Source of the DNA: Lachnospiraceae bacterium | GTDB taxonomy: Bacteria > Bacillota > Clostridia > Lachnospirales > Lachnospiraceae | Length of the DNA: 64,000 bases | Reading direction: 5' to 3' | Assembly: GCA_029068555.1 (NCBI GenBank) | Contig: JAIECJ010000059.1 | Coordinates: 1-64,000, forward strand | In this document: positions 16,191-24,733 of the stretch, one piece after another | How the letters are laid out: each line of letters begins with the position of its first letter | Numbering within the stretch: position 1 is the first letter of the stretch | The notes under the pieces: generated by a model | What the model saw: only the letters and a program-made list of their open reading frames with translations | The model's database searches: none | Told to the model about the DNA's origin: nothing | Made by a program: the position numbers and the translations under genes

Positions 16191-17234
16191 GTGTTTGAGC
16201 CGACAATTAAGGATATAGCCAAAATGTGCGGAGTGGGCGTCAGTACTGTCTCCAGGGCAATCAACAATCATCCGGACATTAACCCGGAGACGAAAGAGCG
16301 GATTATGGATGCGATAAGGGAAAGCGGATATATACCAAATGACAGCGCCAGAAATTTAAAAAGGGCGGATGCAAAGGCAATTGCAGTGTTGATTAAAGGT
16401 ATATCGAATCCGTTTTTTACGAACATGATCAAGGTTATTGAGCAGGAGTGTAAAAAGAAGCATTATGCAATGGAGCTGTCGCACATTGAGGCGGACGAGG
16501 ATGAAGTGGATGTGGCGCAAAAAGTGGTAAAGGAGAAGAGACTGCGTGGGATCATTTTTTTGGGCGGTCTGTTTTCACATTCTGAGGAAAAACTGCAAAA
16601 ACTGACAGTTCCGTTTGTGTTCAGTACGGTGGGATCCATACCGGAAAGTATCAACAAAAACTCATATTCCAGCATCAGTGTAGATGACCGCAGGGAAAGT
16701 GCGCGGATGGTAGATTATCTGATTAGCCTTGGACATACAAGGATTGCAATACTTATAGCGGAGGCGGAAGAACAGAGTATTGGCAAGCTGCGTCTGGAAG
16801 GCTATTTCGATGCCCTGAAAGCACATGGCATCGAGGTAAATCCAAAGCTGGTTTGTCAGACTGATGATGGACTTGGGCATTTCTCCATGGAGAATGGGTA
16901 TCTTACAGCAAAAAAATTATTGGAGAGTAAGGAGCCGTTTACCGCAATATATGCGGTGGCAGACGCTCTGGCAATCGGTGCTTTAAGAGCCTTGCATGAG
17001 GCGGGGATGGAAGTGCCGGAGGATGTGTCTATTGCAGGCTATGATGGGATCGATATGGGAAATTATACGGTGCCAAGTCTGACGACAATGCACCAGCCTG
17101 TTGAGGAAATGGCGAAAGCGACAACAAAGCTGCTATTTAATATTATAGCAGGAAGGGCGGAGCACCAGCACATTACATATAAGGCAGAGCTCGTGATAAA
17201 GGAATCGACAGATTATGCTGCGAGAAAAGAATAA
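16191..17234 (+). CDS. LacI-family regulator of the maltodextrin cluster
   Basis: 347 residues from GTG 16191, which lies 6 nt after GAGGTG; ATG 16185 is nearly as likely. The LacI helix-turn-helix (IKDIAKMCGVGVSTVSRAIN) and hinge precede a ligand-binding domain with the usual VSIAGYDGIDMG and LTTMHQP motifs. It is the last gene of the cluster and ends at a terminator. By position it is the best candidate to bind the triple operator at 11153-11188 and to respond to maltose or a maltodextrin. Confidence 0.92.
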   Translation: MFEPTIKDIAKMCGVGVSTVSRAINNHPDINPETKERIMDAIRESGYIPNDSARNLKRADAKAIAVLIKGISNPFFTNMIKVIEQECKKKHYAMELSHIEADEDEVDVAQKVVKEKRLRGIIFLGGLFSHSEEKLQKLTVPFVFSTVGSIPESINKNSYSSISVDDRRESARMVDYLISLGHTRIAILIAEAEEQSIGKLRLEGYFDALKAHGIEVNPKLVCQTDDGLGHFSMENGYLTAKKLLESKEPFTAIYAVADALAIGALRALHEAGMEVPEDVSIAGYDGIDMGNYTVPSLTTMHQPVEEMAKATTKLLFNIIAGRAEHQHITYKAELVIKESTDYAARKE

Positions 17235-17236
17235 TG

Positions 17237-17270
17237 AAAAAATCCCTGATGAAATGTCAGGGATTTTTTA
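17237..17270 (+). terminator. terminator of the maltodextrin cluster
   Basis: AAAAAATCCCTGA and TCAGGGATTTTTT form a compact hairpin with a T-run, two bases after the regulator stop codon. Confidence 0.92.
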
Positions 17271-17329
17271 TGCACACGGGAAGTGGAAAATTTTTCCTTG
17301 TTTTTGCCTTTTCTTGGCCTATATTATTG

Positions 17330-17359
17330 TTTACATATATGGAGAAAGAATGTTATACT
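17330..17359 (+). promoter_or_regulatory. promoter of the glycosyltransferase gene
   Basis: TTTACA (17330-17335), 18 nt, and an extended -10 TGTTATACT (TATACT at 17354-17359). Confidence 0.65.
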
Positions 17360-17428
17360 TTTAACGTACCTATCGGCTCTGTTCTGTGTTGACGGTACTT
17401 TAGATAGCAGAAAGGAGTGCGTCTATTT

Positions 17429-18430
17429 ATGGATTTGAGTGTAATTATACCTGCCTGTAATGTGCAGGGACATATTGCAGCGTGTCTTAGGAGTGTCACA
17501 AGATGTCCCCGGGAAAATATGGACATGGAATGCATTGTAGTAGATGACGGCAGTACAGTTGATACGGCAGAAGTTGTGCATAGATATAGCGAAAGGGACA
17601 AGCGCATAAAGCTTGTCACAAAAGAAAATGGCGGGGTGTCTGATGCACGGAACAAGGGATTGCAAGAGGCAGCGGGCAGGTATATTCTGTTCCTTGATGC
17701 AGATGACAGACTGTGTGAGGATGCGTGGGAGCAGATAGAGGCGGCGGTTAAAGAGGAGTATGCGGATTTTGTCGCATTCAGCTATATTACACTGCTCAGG
17801 AGCGGAAAGCTCAAGACCCGGATGCTTCCGATTTCTGATGTTGTATCGACAGACGCGGCGGAGGCAAAGAGGCTGATGTTCGCGGATTCCGCATTGAATA
17901 CCTGTTTGGGAAAGCTGTTTAAGGGGGCTATTATCAGGGACAATAATATAGTTTTTCGTACAGATTTGCCGGTCGGGGAAGAGTATCTGTTTGTGGCGGA
18001 ATATTTTGAATATTGCAGCAGTTATATGCTTACCAAGGCGATGATTATCTATTATCTGCAGAGGGGCGGAAGTACCATGCGAAGTTATAGTATGGAAGAA
18101 CAGCTTGGCATTATAAAGACATTATACGACTATGATGTCGCTGCGGTAAAGCGGTGCGATGGCGGTGAGCTGGTAGGACGCATGCATGTGTATTACTTAA
18201 AGATTCTTACGAATCTTTTTTATGAGTATACAAAGGTAAATTGTTTTAATAAGGAAGCGCTCGTAAAAGCCTATGGCAGGGCGTTGGAGGATGAGACGAT
18301 GAACCGGATTTTGGGACAGGTAGATGAACACTTGATCCGCTCCTGCATAGAAAGGTATGAGTATCGTCTGCTGAAAGGCGGGAATGTAGGTAAAATCAGA
18401 GGATATTTTTCCCTGAAAGTAAGGCTGTAG
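17429..18430 (+). CDS. family 2 glycosyltransferase
   Basis: 333 residues. The N-terminal GT-A fold has VSVIIPACN-like start, VVDDGSTVDT, NGGVSDARNKGL and the metal-binding DADD motif (about residues 91-94). It transfers a sugar from a nucleotide donor, probably to a surface polysaccharide or lipid. The C-terminal third is less conserved and has no membrane helix. The start is ATG 17429 with AAAGGAG 11 nt upstream. It is a single-gene transcript, so donor and acceptor cannot be assigned. Confidence 0.9.
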   Translation: MDLSVIIPACNVQGHIAACLRSVTRCPRENMDMECIVVDDGSTVDTAEVVHRYSERDKRIKLVTKENGGVSDARNKGLQEAAGRYILFLDADDRLCEDAWEQIEAAVKEEYADFVAFSYITLLRSGKLKTRMLPISDVVSTDAAEAKRLMFADSALNTCLGKLFKGAIIRDNNIVFRTDLPVGEEYLFVAEYFEYCSSYMLTKAMIIYYLQRGGSTMRSYSMEEQLGIIKTLYDYDVAAVKRCDGGELVGRMHVYYLKILTNLFYEYTKVNCFNKEALVKAYGRALEDETMNRILGQVDEHLIRSCIERYEYRLLKGGNVGKIRGYFSLKVRL

Positions 18431-18456
18431 AGAGAAGACCAGATTCAGGGAAAAAT

Positions 18457-18488
18457 AAAAATAGCGCTGTACAGACGCTATTTTTTAT
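18457..18488. terminator. bidirectional terminator between convergent genes
   Basis: AAATAGCG and CGCTATTT around a small loop, with A-run on one side and T-run on the other. It serves the glycosyltransferase on the plus strand and overlaps the last codons of the GH5 gene on the minus strand. Confidence 0.8.
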
Positions 18489-20041
18489 TTGATATACTCT
18501 GTTATTTCCAGACTGAGTTCCTTCTTTTCAAAGTAGGAGATGTATTCCTCAAGGCTGCGGTAATCCCATGGATTGAAAAAGGTGACACGCATAAATGATG
18601 CATTTTCCGGGGGTGTGATATCATAGAACAGTTCTTTGTCAAGGGAGTGGTGCGCTATGAGCACTTGATGCGCGTCATAAAAGCACAGACCGGAAAGTCT
18701 CAGGCCTTCTCCGGCGCCGGAGGTGTTGAGGCTGATGCGGTACCCGTGGTTATATAGGACAGGCAGCCCCTGCTTGCCCGGATTGAGCGTGAGCGCACCA
18801 TCAGAGAAGTCCTGAAGTTCTCCAGTCAGGGGAGATATCGAAGCATAGGAGTAGTTTTCTATGGAGTCAAATATGTTTGTTGTGATGTTGTTGGTATTGA
18901 ACTCCGCAGGATTCATGAGAGACTCAACAATGTCTTCGAAGATCAGTTCGCCGCTGCTGCGGTCAAATAGTTTATAATTGTCTCCGTCATCCCACCAGAA
19001 GCATTTTATGCCGTATTCATTTGCACATGCGATATAATTTCCGGCATGATTGGAACGGTATTCTGCCGGGACAAAGCTTTCCGATGTTCCAAACTCCGTG
19101 ATGACGATTGGAACACCGAATCGTCTGGAATGTTCCTGAAGCTTTTCAAAAAATCTTTTGATATCCTGATTGTAGGAGGCGTTATAGCTGTGCACACTGA
19201 TAGCAAGCCTGCTGTCTGCCGTATCATCTGGGAGGACAAATCCGTTGAGGATATCGTCGGTCGTCTCACTCAGGTAGGTATCACATATCAGAATGCGGTA
19301 TGCATTATTTCCGCTGCCTGCGCGCACAGTGTCCACAAAAAGCTGGTTTAAAATATTGACTGCCTCTATGGAGGACTCGTAGGACTGCCAGCTGTCGTGC
19401 CTGGTATTGATTTCGTTGAAGGATTCAAAGATAAGACGCTCATCATAGTCCTGAAAGTGTTCCGAAATCTGTGTCCACAAGTCACGCAGGTTGTCGGAAA
19501 CCTTGTCAATGTCTTCCAAATCTGCCCATATGAGTGTATCATCATGATGGGAATCCAGCACTACATAAAGATTATAGTCAAGCGCATAATCGACAACTTC
19601 TGCAACGCGGTCAAGCCATTCCTCCCGGATTGTCAGCCGGCCATCCTTGTGATAGGTATTGTATGACCAAGTGACAGGAAGACGTATGGCATTAAAACCG
19701 GAGCGCTTTAACGCGCCTACAAATTCTTTGGTAATAACAGGGTTTCCCCAGCAGGTTTCGTAGTAAGCACTGCCATGGGTGCCGTCATTGCGGCCGGCAG
19801 TGGGACAACTGTCAAGGGAGTTGCCTATATTGTATCCGACTGTGATTTGGTTCAGCAGTTCATCTGCCGTCATATTGACAATCTGCGGTCTGCCGTTGGA
19901 CATATTTGAGTTTTTAACCTTATTGTAGTACATATTCTCGTCATCCTGCAGACTAAAAAATATGGATGCGGAGGCGCCTGCCGTGACAAGCAGTAAGATA
20001 AATAGTAACAGGGTAATTCGTTTGTCTCTGTTTTGTTTCAT
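18485..20041 (-). CDS. membrane-anchored GH5 endoglucanase-type glycanase
   Basis: 518 residues. A short basic N-terminus and one membrane helix (about 10-30) form a signal anchor. Residues 50-375 are a GH5 catalytic domain: GYNIGNSLD, GFNAIRLPVTWS, the acid/base E210 in FESFNEIN and the nucleophile E316 in VITEFGTSE. About 130 residues at the C-terminus look like an accessory beta domain. The enzyme should cleave a beta-1,4-glucan or mannan outside the cell. The usual NEP at the acid/base is NEI here, a common variation. It is transcribed alone and convergent with the glycosyltransferase. The exact substrate is not readable from sequence. Confidence 0.88.
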   Translation of the reverse strand: MKQNRDKRITLLLFILLLVTAGASASIFFSLQDDENMYYNKVKNSNMSNGRPQIVNMTADELLNQITVGYNIGNSLDSCPTAGRNDGTHGSAYYETCWGNPVITKEFVGALKRSGFNAIRLPVTWSYNTYHKDGRLTIREEWLDRVAEVVDYALDYNLYVVLDSHHDDTLIWADLEDIDKVSDNLRDLWTQISEHFQDYDERLIFESFNEINTRHDSWQSYESSIEAVNILNQLFVDTVRAGSGNNAYRILICDTYLSETTDDILNGFVLPDDTADSRLAISVHSYNASYNQDIKRFFEKLQEHSRRFGVPIVITEFGTSESFVPAEYRSNHAGNYIACANEYGIKCFWWDDGDNYKLFDRSSGELIFEDIVESLMNPAEFNTNNITTNIFDSIENYSYASISPLTGELQDFSDGALTLNPGKQGLPVLYNHGYRISLNTSGAGEGLRLSGLCFYDAHQVLIAHHSLDKELFYDITPPENASFMRVTFFNPWDYRSLEEYISYFEKKELSLEITEYIK

Positions 20042-20300
20042 AAAATCCTGCTTCTTAAAATATTGAACTGTTTATTAGTTTCTTTTCTTTTGATTATTGT
20101 ATTCACATCAAATCTACAAAACCATTGTTTTTCACCTGACTGGGAAATGCTGTGACAGCTGGAAGTTTAACAAAAAATAATTGTAATTTAATAAAAAATT
20201 AATACTATAGTAAAATTATAAGCTTTCTTTTTCGTTTCGTCAATCATTACGTGGATTGACTGTGTCACCAATTCCCACAAACAGGTTTATTTATAGTTAC

Positions 20301-20353
20301 AATTCACACCAACGCCAGTTTTCATCAGCTTATAAGTTATTGAGGTGTGAATT
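20301..20353. repeat. 53-bp palindrome-ended repeat, copy 2
   Basis: The inverted, 52-of-53 identical partner of 1-53, again with GTTAC/GTAAC-type flanks. Its end motif GGTGTGAA followed by a TAAC-containing tail recurs at 20424-20439, so this 20042-20528 gap may hold two tandem derivatives. The gap otherwise holds the GH5 promoter region and AT-rich sequence with no gene that I can support. Confidence 0.8.
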
Positions 20354-20476
20354 ATAACAGATTTTGCACACAAAATGCTAAAAGGCAAGCATTTTGGCGC
20401 ATGATTCCCACTACTTTGGCGTAGGTGTGAACAGTAACCTTTAATAATCAAAACGGAGCATTCGTGCCGATAACCA

Positions 20477-20506
20477 TTGCCAAAAAACGTTATATTACAT
20501 TATATT
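20477..20506 (+). promoter_or_regulatory. probable promoter/operator of LacI copy 1
   Basis: TTGCCA (20477-20482) and TATATT (20501-20506) are 18 nt apart. An imperfect palindrome ATAAC...GTTAT with an AACGTT core overlaps the spacer (about 20470-20493), as expected for an autoregulated LacI gene. Confidence 0.45.
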
Positions 20507-20528
20507 ATAAGAAAGGATGTGATCTTTC

Positions 20529-21599
20529 ATGGCAGACCGCGTCACGATTCAGGATATTGCGGATGAACTGGGCGTCTCCCGCAATACTGTATCCAAAGCA
20601 ATCAACAATACAGGAATTCTTGCCGACGCCACAAGGGAGCGTGTTTTGAAAAAGGCGATCGAGATGGGCTATAAACAGATTTCCTATGACAATATCTATG
20701 GTTCCGGCAGAATCGGAACCAGTCTCCCGTCCGAGACAGACAAAAGGGAAATTTCCCTGTTTACATCCAATTCCATTGGAGGTTCCCATTTTGCCTCCAC
20801 CATGCTGGACAAATTTCAGAGGGAACTCTCCGGAATGGGACACAGCTTCACCATGCACCGGCTCCGGGAACACGAGATCGAAAGCCTGTCCCTTCCCAGA
20901 TTTTATAATGAAAAAAGAACTGCCGGAATTATCTGTGTCGAAATGTTCAACAAAGACTACTGTCACATGCTCTGCGGACTTGACGTTCCCACGCTCTTTG
21001 TGGATTCGCCGGTGACAGACTTTGACAGGCCGTTAAAGTCAGACTGCCTCTATATGGATAACCTGACGGACATCGGCTGCTTTGTACATGAAATGATCCG
21101 CAGGGGAAAGAAACGGATCGGTTTTATCGGCGATATTTCGCACTGCCAGTCCTTCTATGAGCGTTTCCTGGGCTATCGGAATGCCATGTATCTCTCTGGG
21201 CTCTCCTGCCCCAGTGAATACTGCATCACCGAAAGCCGGAAAAGCGCCAGAATCCCAGGGTATGAACCATACCGTGAATACTTAAAGGAAGATATCCAAA
21301 AACGAGGTAAACTGCCGGATGTATTTATCTGCGCAAACGACTTTGTCGCACTGGATACCATGCAGGTGTTTAAAGAGTTAGGTATCAATGTCCCCAAAGA
21401 TGTCTGGCTGTGCGGTTTTGACGATTCCCCGGAATCAAGAGTCACTTCGCCCACGCTGACTACGGTTCATATCCACAGCCAGATCATGGGGCTTTCCGCG
21501 GTACACCTGCTCATGTCAAGAATCAAGGAGCCCACCCTGAACTTCCGCAGGGTTTATACAGAGACCAGCCTGATTTACAGGGAGTCAACCGAAGATTAA
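20529..21599 (+). CDS. LacI-family regulator, paralogue copy 1
   Basis: 356 residues: helix-turn-helix IQDIADELGVSRNTVSKAIN, hinge and sensor domain ending in CGFDDSPES and LTTVHIHSQ motifs. It is an ungapped close paralogue of the gene at 26836; by eye about five in six residues match, and the DNA-binding helices are identical, so both should bind the same operator. The start is ATG 20529 after GAAAGGATGTG, a leader segment also shared with copy 2. It heads a segment with a DUF624-type protein and another LacI gene. The effector is unknown. Confidence 0.9.
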   Translation: MADRVTIQDIADELGVSRNTVSKAINNTGILADATRERVLKKAIEMGYKQISYDNIYGSGRIGTSLPSETDKREISLFTSNSIGGSHFASTMLDKFQRELSGMGHSFTMHRLREHEIESLSLPRFYNEKRTAGIICVEMFNKDYCHMLCGLDVPTLFVDSPVTDFDRPLKSDCLYMDNLTDIGCFVHEMIRRGKKRIGFIGDISHCQSFYERFLGYRNAMYLSGLSCPSEYCITESRKSARIPGYEPYREYLKEDIQKRGKLPDVFICANDFVALDTMQVFKELGINVPKDVWLCGFDDSPESRVTSPTLTTVHIHSQIMGLSAVHLLMSRIKEPTLNFRRVYTETSLIYRESTED

Positions 21600-21600
21600 A

Positions 21601-21661
21601 GTGTGAAGATATTTTCTAAGCGGCCAAAGAACACCCGCTAAGAAAATCTAAAACTTCACAC
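21601..21661 (+). other. nested hairpin after LacI copy 1
   Basis: GTGTGAAG (21601-21608) pairs with CTTCACAC (21654-21661), and inside it ATTTTCTAAGCGG pairs with CCGCTAAGAAAAT. There is no T-run, so it may be a processing or attenuation structure. Its GTGTGAA/TTCACAC ends resemble the palindromic repeat at 20301. Confidence 0.6.
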
Positions 21662-21768
21662 CGAAGAACGCAAGGGCAGCGTTATTCATAGATTGTTTGT
21701 GCTGCTGAGGCGGCATGACAGGAAGTGTGTAAAGAATGAAGTTTTATATAATAGAAGGGAGAAGTTTT

Positions 21769-22473
21769 ATGCATGGTATCTTAAACCCCGAAGGCCCGGT
21801 TATGTCTTTCATTACCAAGATCACTTACAGTGCCTACCTGAATCTGTTGTGGCTGCTCTGCTGCCTGCCCATTGTCACAGCCGGCGCGTCCACTACCGCC
21901 TTGTTCTATGTGACCCTGAAGGTTGCCAAAAACGAGGAGGGCAGCCTGACAAAATCATTTTTCCATTCATTTCGGGAAAATTTCAGGCAGGCCACTGTCA
22001 TCTGGCTGATCCTTCTCGCCGTGGGTATTGTCCTCGGAATTGACGGTTACATATTTTATCATATGCGGTTTGAAAATGCTTTCTGGACCGTTGCCACAGC
22101 AGTTTTTCTCATCGCTGCAGCCGCCTATGCCATCATACTGATGTATATATTCCCGCTGCTTGCGAGATTTGACAACACCACCGTGGCAATGTTCAAGAAC
22201 GCCATCATGCTCGGCATGCGCTTTTTGCTCTGCACGGCGGTCATGGCCGTCATATACTTTGCCATGGTATTTGTCATCATCAACGTCTTTACGCCGATGA
22301 TTGTTTTCGGGGAGGGACTTTGCGCACTGCTTTGCTCCTACCTGCTCTCCAACATCCTGCTGCTCTGCCAGGAAAAACAGGAAGAACCCACTTTAGCCAG
22401 CGAATCCGCCGGGACAGAAGAACCCGCCAGGATCATTGAATCCGCCGAAATAAAGGAACGTGAAATCCTATGA
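21769..22473 (+). CDS. DUF624 (YesL-like) membrane protein
   Basis: 234 residues with about five membrane helices and a charged C-terminal tail rich in Glu. The N-terminal half (SAYLNLLWLLCCLPIVTAGAS) is the characteristic YesL/DUF624 signature. Family members often sit with sugar ABC transporters and LacI or two-component regulators, but their function is unknown. The start is ATG 21769, preceded by AAGGGAGAAG; an earlier ATG at 21736 lacks a good ribosome site. Its stop overlaps the next start (ATGA). Confidence 0.85.
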   Translation: MHGILNPEGPVMSFITKITYSAYLNLLWLLCCLPIVTAGASTTALFYVTLKVAKNEEGSLTKSFFHSFRENFRQATVIWLILLAVGIVLGIDGYIFYHMRFENAFWTVATAVFLIAAAAYAIILMYIFPLLARFDNTTVAMFKNAIMLGMRFLLCTAVMAVIYFAMVFVIINVFTPMIVFGEGLCALLCSYLLSNILLLCQEKQEEPTLASESAGTEEPARIIESAEIKEREIL

Positions 22474-23213
22474 AAACAATCCGCGATGAAAATCTCAAAA
22501 CACTGAAAGGCAGGACAAAAATACAGTATATCTGGGATTACTACAAGCTTCCGCTCGCAATCCTCGGTATCCTGCTGTATATCCTTGCCTATATCCTGTA
22601 TGGTCATTTTACAGCCAGGGATCCTGTACTGTATGTCGCACTTGTCAATGTAAACGCCGGCGAAAATCTGAGAAAAGGACTCGGAGAGGATTTTCTCGGC
22701 CACAGGAATCTGAATCCGTCCAAAAACAAGTTAGAGCTGTACACCGGACTGTACCTGACAGATGACGAGCTGAACGAAAACCACCAGTACACCTATGCAT
22801 CACGCATGAAAATCCTCGCTGTCATTGACGGGGAACTGCTCGATGTCGTCCTGATGAACAAAGAAGCGTTTGATGCGTTTTCCCAAAACGGCTACCTGTA
22901 TGCTCTTGAAGACTTTCTTCCGCAGATGGACTCCGGCTTATATGACGCCATAAAGCCGGATCTTGCCGCCAATATAGTTATTCTCGAGGACAATCAGGAG
23001 GAACTGCTGTTTGATTCATCCGCATCCTACCATGCAGTGACCGAGGAACACTATTACGGCATCGACCTGTCGCGCACAACGCTGATCAACAGTGCCGGGT
23101 TTCATGAACCCGTCTACTTCGGCATCGTTGCAAATTCACCGCGCACGGACAACGCAGTGGAATATTTAAAATACCTATACAACTACGAATCGTCAGGAAG
23201 TGATATCCAATGA
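22470..23213 (+). CDS. unknown single-span membrane protein
   Basis: 247 residues. A basic cytosolic N-terminus (about 28 residues) is followed by one membrane helix (LAILGILLYILAYILYG, about 29-45). The rest is a soluble, probably extracytoplasmic domain that resembles a small two-lobed binding domain in its pattern, with no motif I recognise. It overlaps both neighbours by four bases, so it is co-translated with the DUF624 protein and the LacI regulator. It may be an accessory subunit of a sensing or transport complex. Confidence 0.75.
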   Translation: MKTIRDENLKTLKGRTKIQYIWDYYKLPLAILGILLYILAYILYGHFTARDPVLYVALVNVNAGENLRKGLGEDFLGHRNLNPSKNKLELYTGLYLTDDELNENHQYTYASRMKILAVIDGELLDVVLMNKEAFDAFSQNGYLYALEDFLPQMDSGLYDAIKPDLAANIVILEDNQEELLFDSSASYHAVTEEHYYGIDLSRTTLINSAGFHEPVYFGIVANSPRTDNAVEYLKYLYNYESSGSDIQ

Positions 23214-24211
23214 AACCAGAAATCTCCAATCCGACAATGAAAGACGTGGCAAGGGAGGCTGGCGTTGCCCTTGGCACCGTATCCAAGGTAGTCAACGGCA
23301 TACCGGTCGGCGAATCTTACAGAATCCGCGTGGAAAATGCCATAAACAAGCTCGGCTACCAGGTTAACAGTTATGCCCAGGGACTCCGGGCGGACAAAAC
23401 CCATACCGTCGTTTTCCTGATTCCCAATACAACGGAGCCTTTTTACGCCTCCCTCACCTACCATGTCAATCTGGCGCTGTTACGGCAAGGATACCGGATG
23501 CTGCTCTGCTGCACCGACTACGATTCGGGTCTGGAACAGGAATATATCGCGATGGCACAGCAGAACAAGGTTGACGGCATCATCGGGCTGACATACAACC
23601 CAGATTTGAGCGTTCATAAAAATACGCCTTTCGTCTCAATTGACCGCTGCATGGAACCAGGTATCCCCTGTGTGGCGAGCGACAATTTTGCAGGCGGACA
23701 ACTGGCTGCGGAAAAACTGGCCGATTTTGGATGTAAAAATGTTGCCTTTCTGTGCAAAAGCTCCTCCATCAGCAATGAACCGAACAAGCGCAAAGCCGGC
23801 TTTGAGAACGGATGCCTTGCCCGCGGACTCCATTGTGAGATGAAAATAGTGGGCGACAACGAACCCTATGACACATTCGAACAGTTCCTTACAGACCACG
23901 CCCCTGGCGGAAAAATGTCCCTGGACGGAATTTTCTGCGTGACAGACGGGCTGACTTATTTTGTGCTGAAAATGCTGCGCAGACTTGGCCTGGACGTCCC
24001 ACGGGACATCCAGCTGATCGGGTACGACGGCATCCGATTTTTCGGGGATCCTGACTACATATGCTCCACGATTGTCCAGCCAGTACCGGACATTGCGGAG
24101 CTGTGCGTAAGGCTTCTATTGGACAAGTCCATACGGGAAAAACCATCGCTGCTATGCCTTCCTGTCACTTACGCCTATGGCGGAACCACGCTGGAAAATA
24201 CATCCAAATGA
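23210..24211 (+). CDS. LacI-family regulator, third type in this segment
   Basis: 333 residues, with the helix-turn-helix MKDVAREAGVALGTVSKVVN and a full sensor domain (LIGYDGIRFFG, STIVQP). It is not closely related to the copies at 20529 and 26836. It overlaps the preceding gene by ATGA, so its level is tied to the membrane proteins. The target and ligand are unknown; no sugar transporter or enzyme lies in the segment. Confidence 0.9.
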   Translation: MKPEISNPTMKDVAREAGVALGTVSKVVNGIPVGESYRIRVENAINKLGYQVNSYAQGLRADKTHTVVFLIPNTTEPFYASLTYHVNLALLRQGYRMLLCCTDYDSGLEQEYIAMAQQNKVDGIIGLTYNPDLSVHKNTPFVSIDRCMEPGIPCVASDNFAGGQLAAEKLADFGCKNVAFLCKSSSISNEPNKRKAGFENGCLARGLHCEMKIVGDNEPYDTFEQFLTDHAPGGKMSLDGIFCVTDGLTYFVLKMLRRLGLDVPRDIQLIGYDGIRFFGDPDYICSTIVQPVPDIAELCVRLLLDKSIREKPSLLCLPVTYAYGGTTLENTSK

Positions 24212-24357
24212 CAGAATACTCCTCAGGTCATAGCTAAAGAGAGGAGAAATGGTATTGTATAGAAAAATTGGGGATGGCGTAAACGCGTGGATTTAAGAGA
24301 ACCATTATTTGTCTGTGTGCCAAACAAGATCATTTACAAATAAAGGAGAATATCATC

Positions 24358-24699
24358 ATGAATGAAGCTAACACAATACAGGCGTTAAAAAAACAAATTA
24401 AGGACTTGAAAGATGTCATTTCTTCGTTATCCGAGGGGAAGTCTGTCATCCTTAACCACGTAGCATTAGATTCTTTGGTTTTGGGCAATAACTGTACGGT
24501 AGAGATGAACCACTGTTCGACGGGCATTGTGCTTTCTGGAAATGCGGACAACTTTGATGTTAACGATATTGAGTGCAAGTTAGAGGACTTGCACTGTCAG
24601 ATAGATGACATAAGCTGCATGTTAGAGGATCTGCGCTGTCAGTTCGATGATTTAGACTTCCAGATGAATGACATAGATTCTAGTGGTCGGGAAGTTTAA
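24358..24699 (+). CDS. small acidic protein with 14-residue repeats
   Basis: 113 residues with a clear AAAGGAG ribosome site. Residues 1-30 are a predicted coiled coil. The C-terminal third repeats a 14-residue unit (IECKLEDLHCQIDD, then ISCMLEDLRCQFDD, then a partial copy), with Cys at fixed places and many Asp/Glu; the DNA repeats with a 42-bp period. No signal peptide is seen. The spacing of Leu/Ile suggests a helical bundle or metal-binding repeat. Function unknown. It is 34 bp ahead of the ART-like gene and probably cotranscribed with it, which raises the idea of a partner or inhibitor. Confidence 0.75.
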   Translation: MNEANTIQALKKQIKDLKDVISSLSEGKSVILNHVALDSLVLGNNCTVEMNHCSTGIVLSGNADNFDVNDIECKLEDLHCQIDDISCMLEDLRCQFDDLDFQMNDIDSSGREV

Positions 24700-24733
24700 T
24701 AAGGAGAACTATTGAGATTTAAGGGGAACCGCT

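Noticed and set aside
20505-20966. Antisense open frame over LacI copy 1, with a similar one at 26800-27273 over copy 2
   Set aside because: The two resemble each other only because the sense genes are paralogues; no ribosome site or promoter fits.
24600-24690. 42-bp repeats considered as a CRISPR-like array
   Set aside because: Only two and a part copies, without spacers, in frame in a small protein gene.
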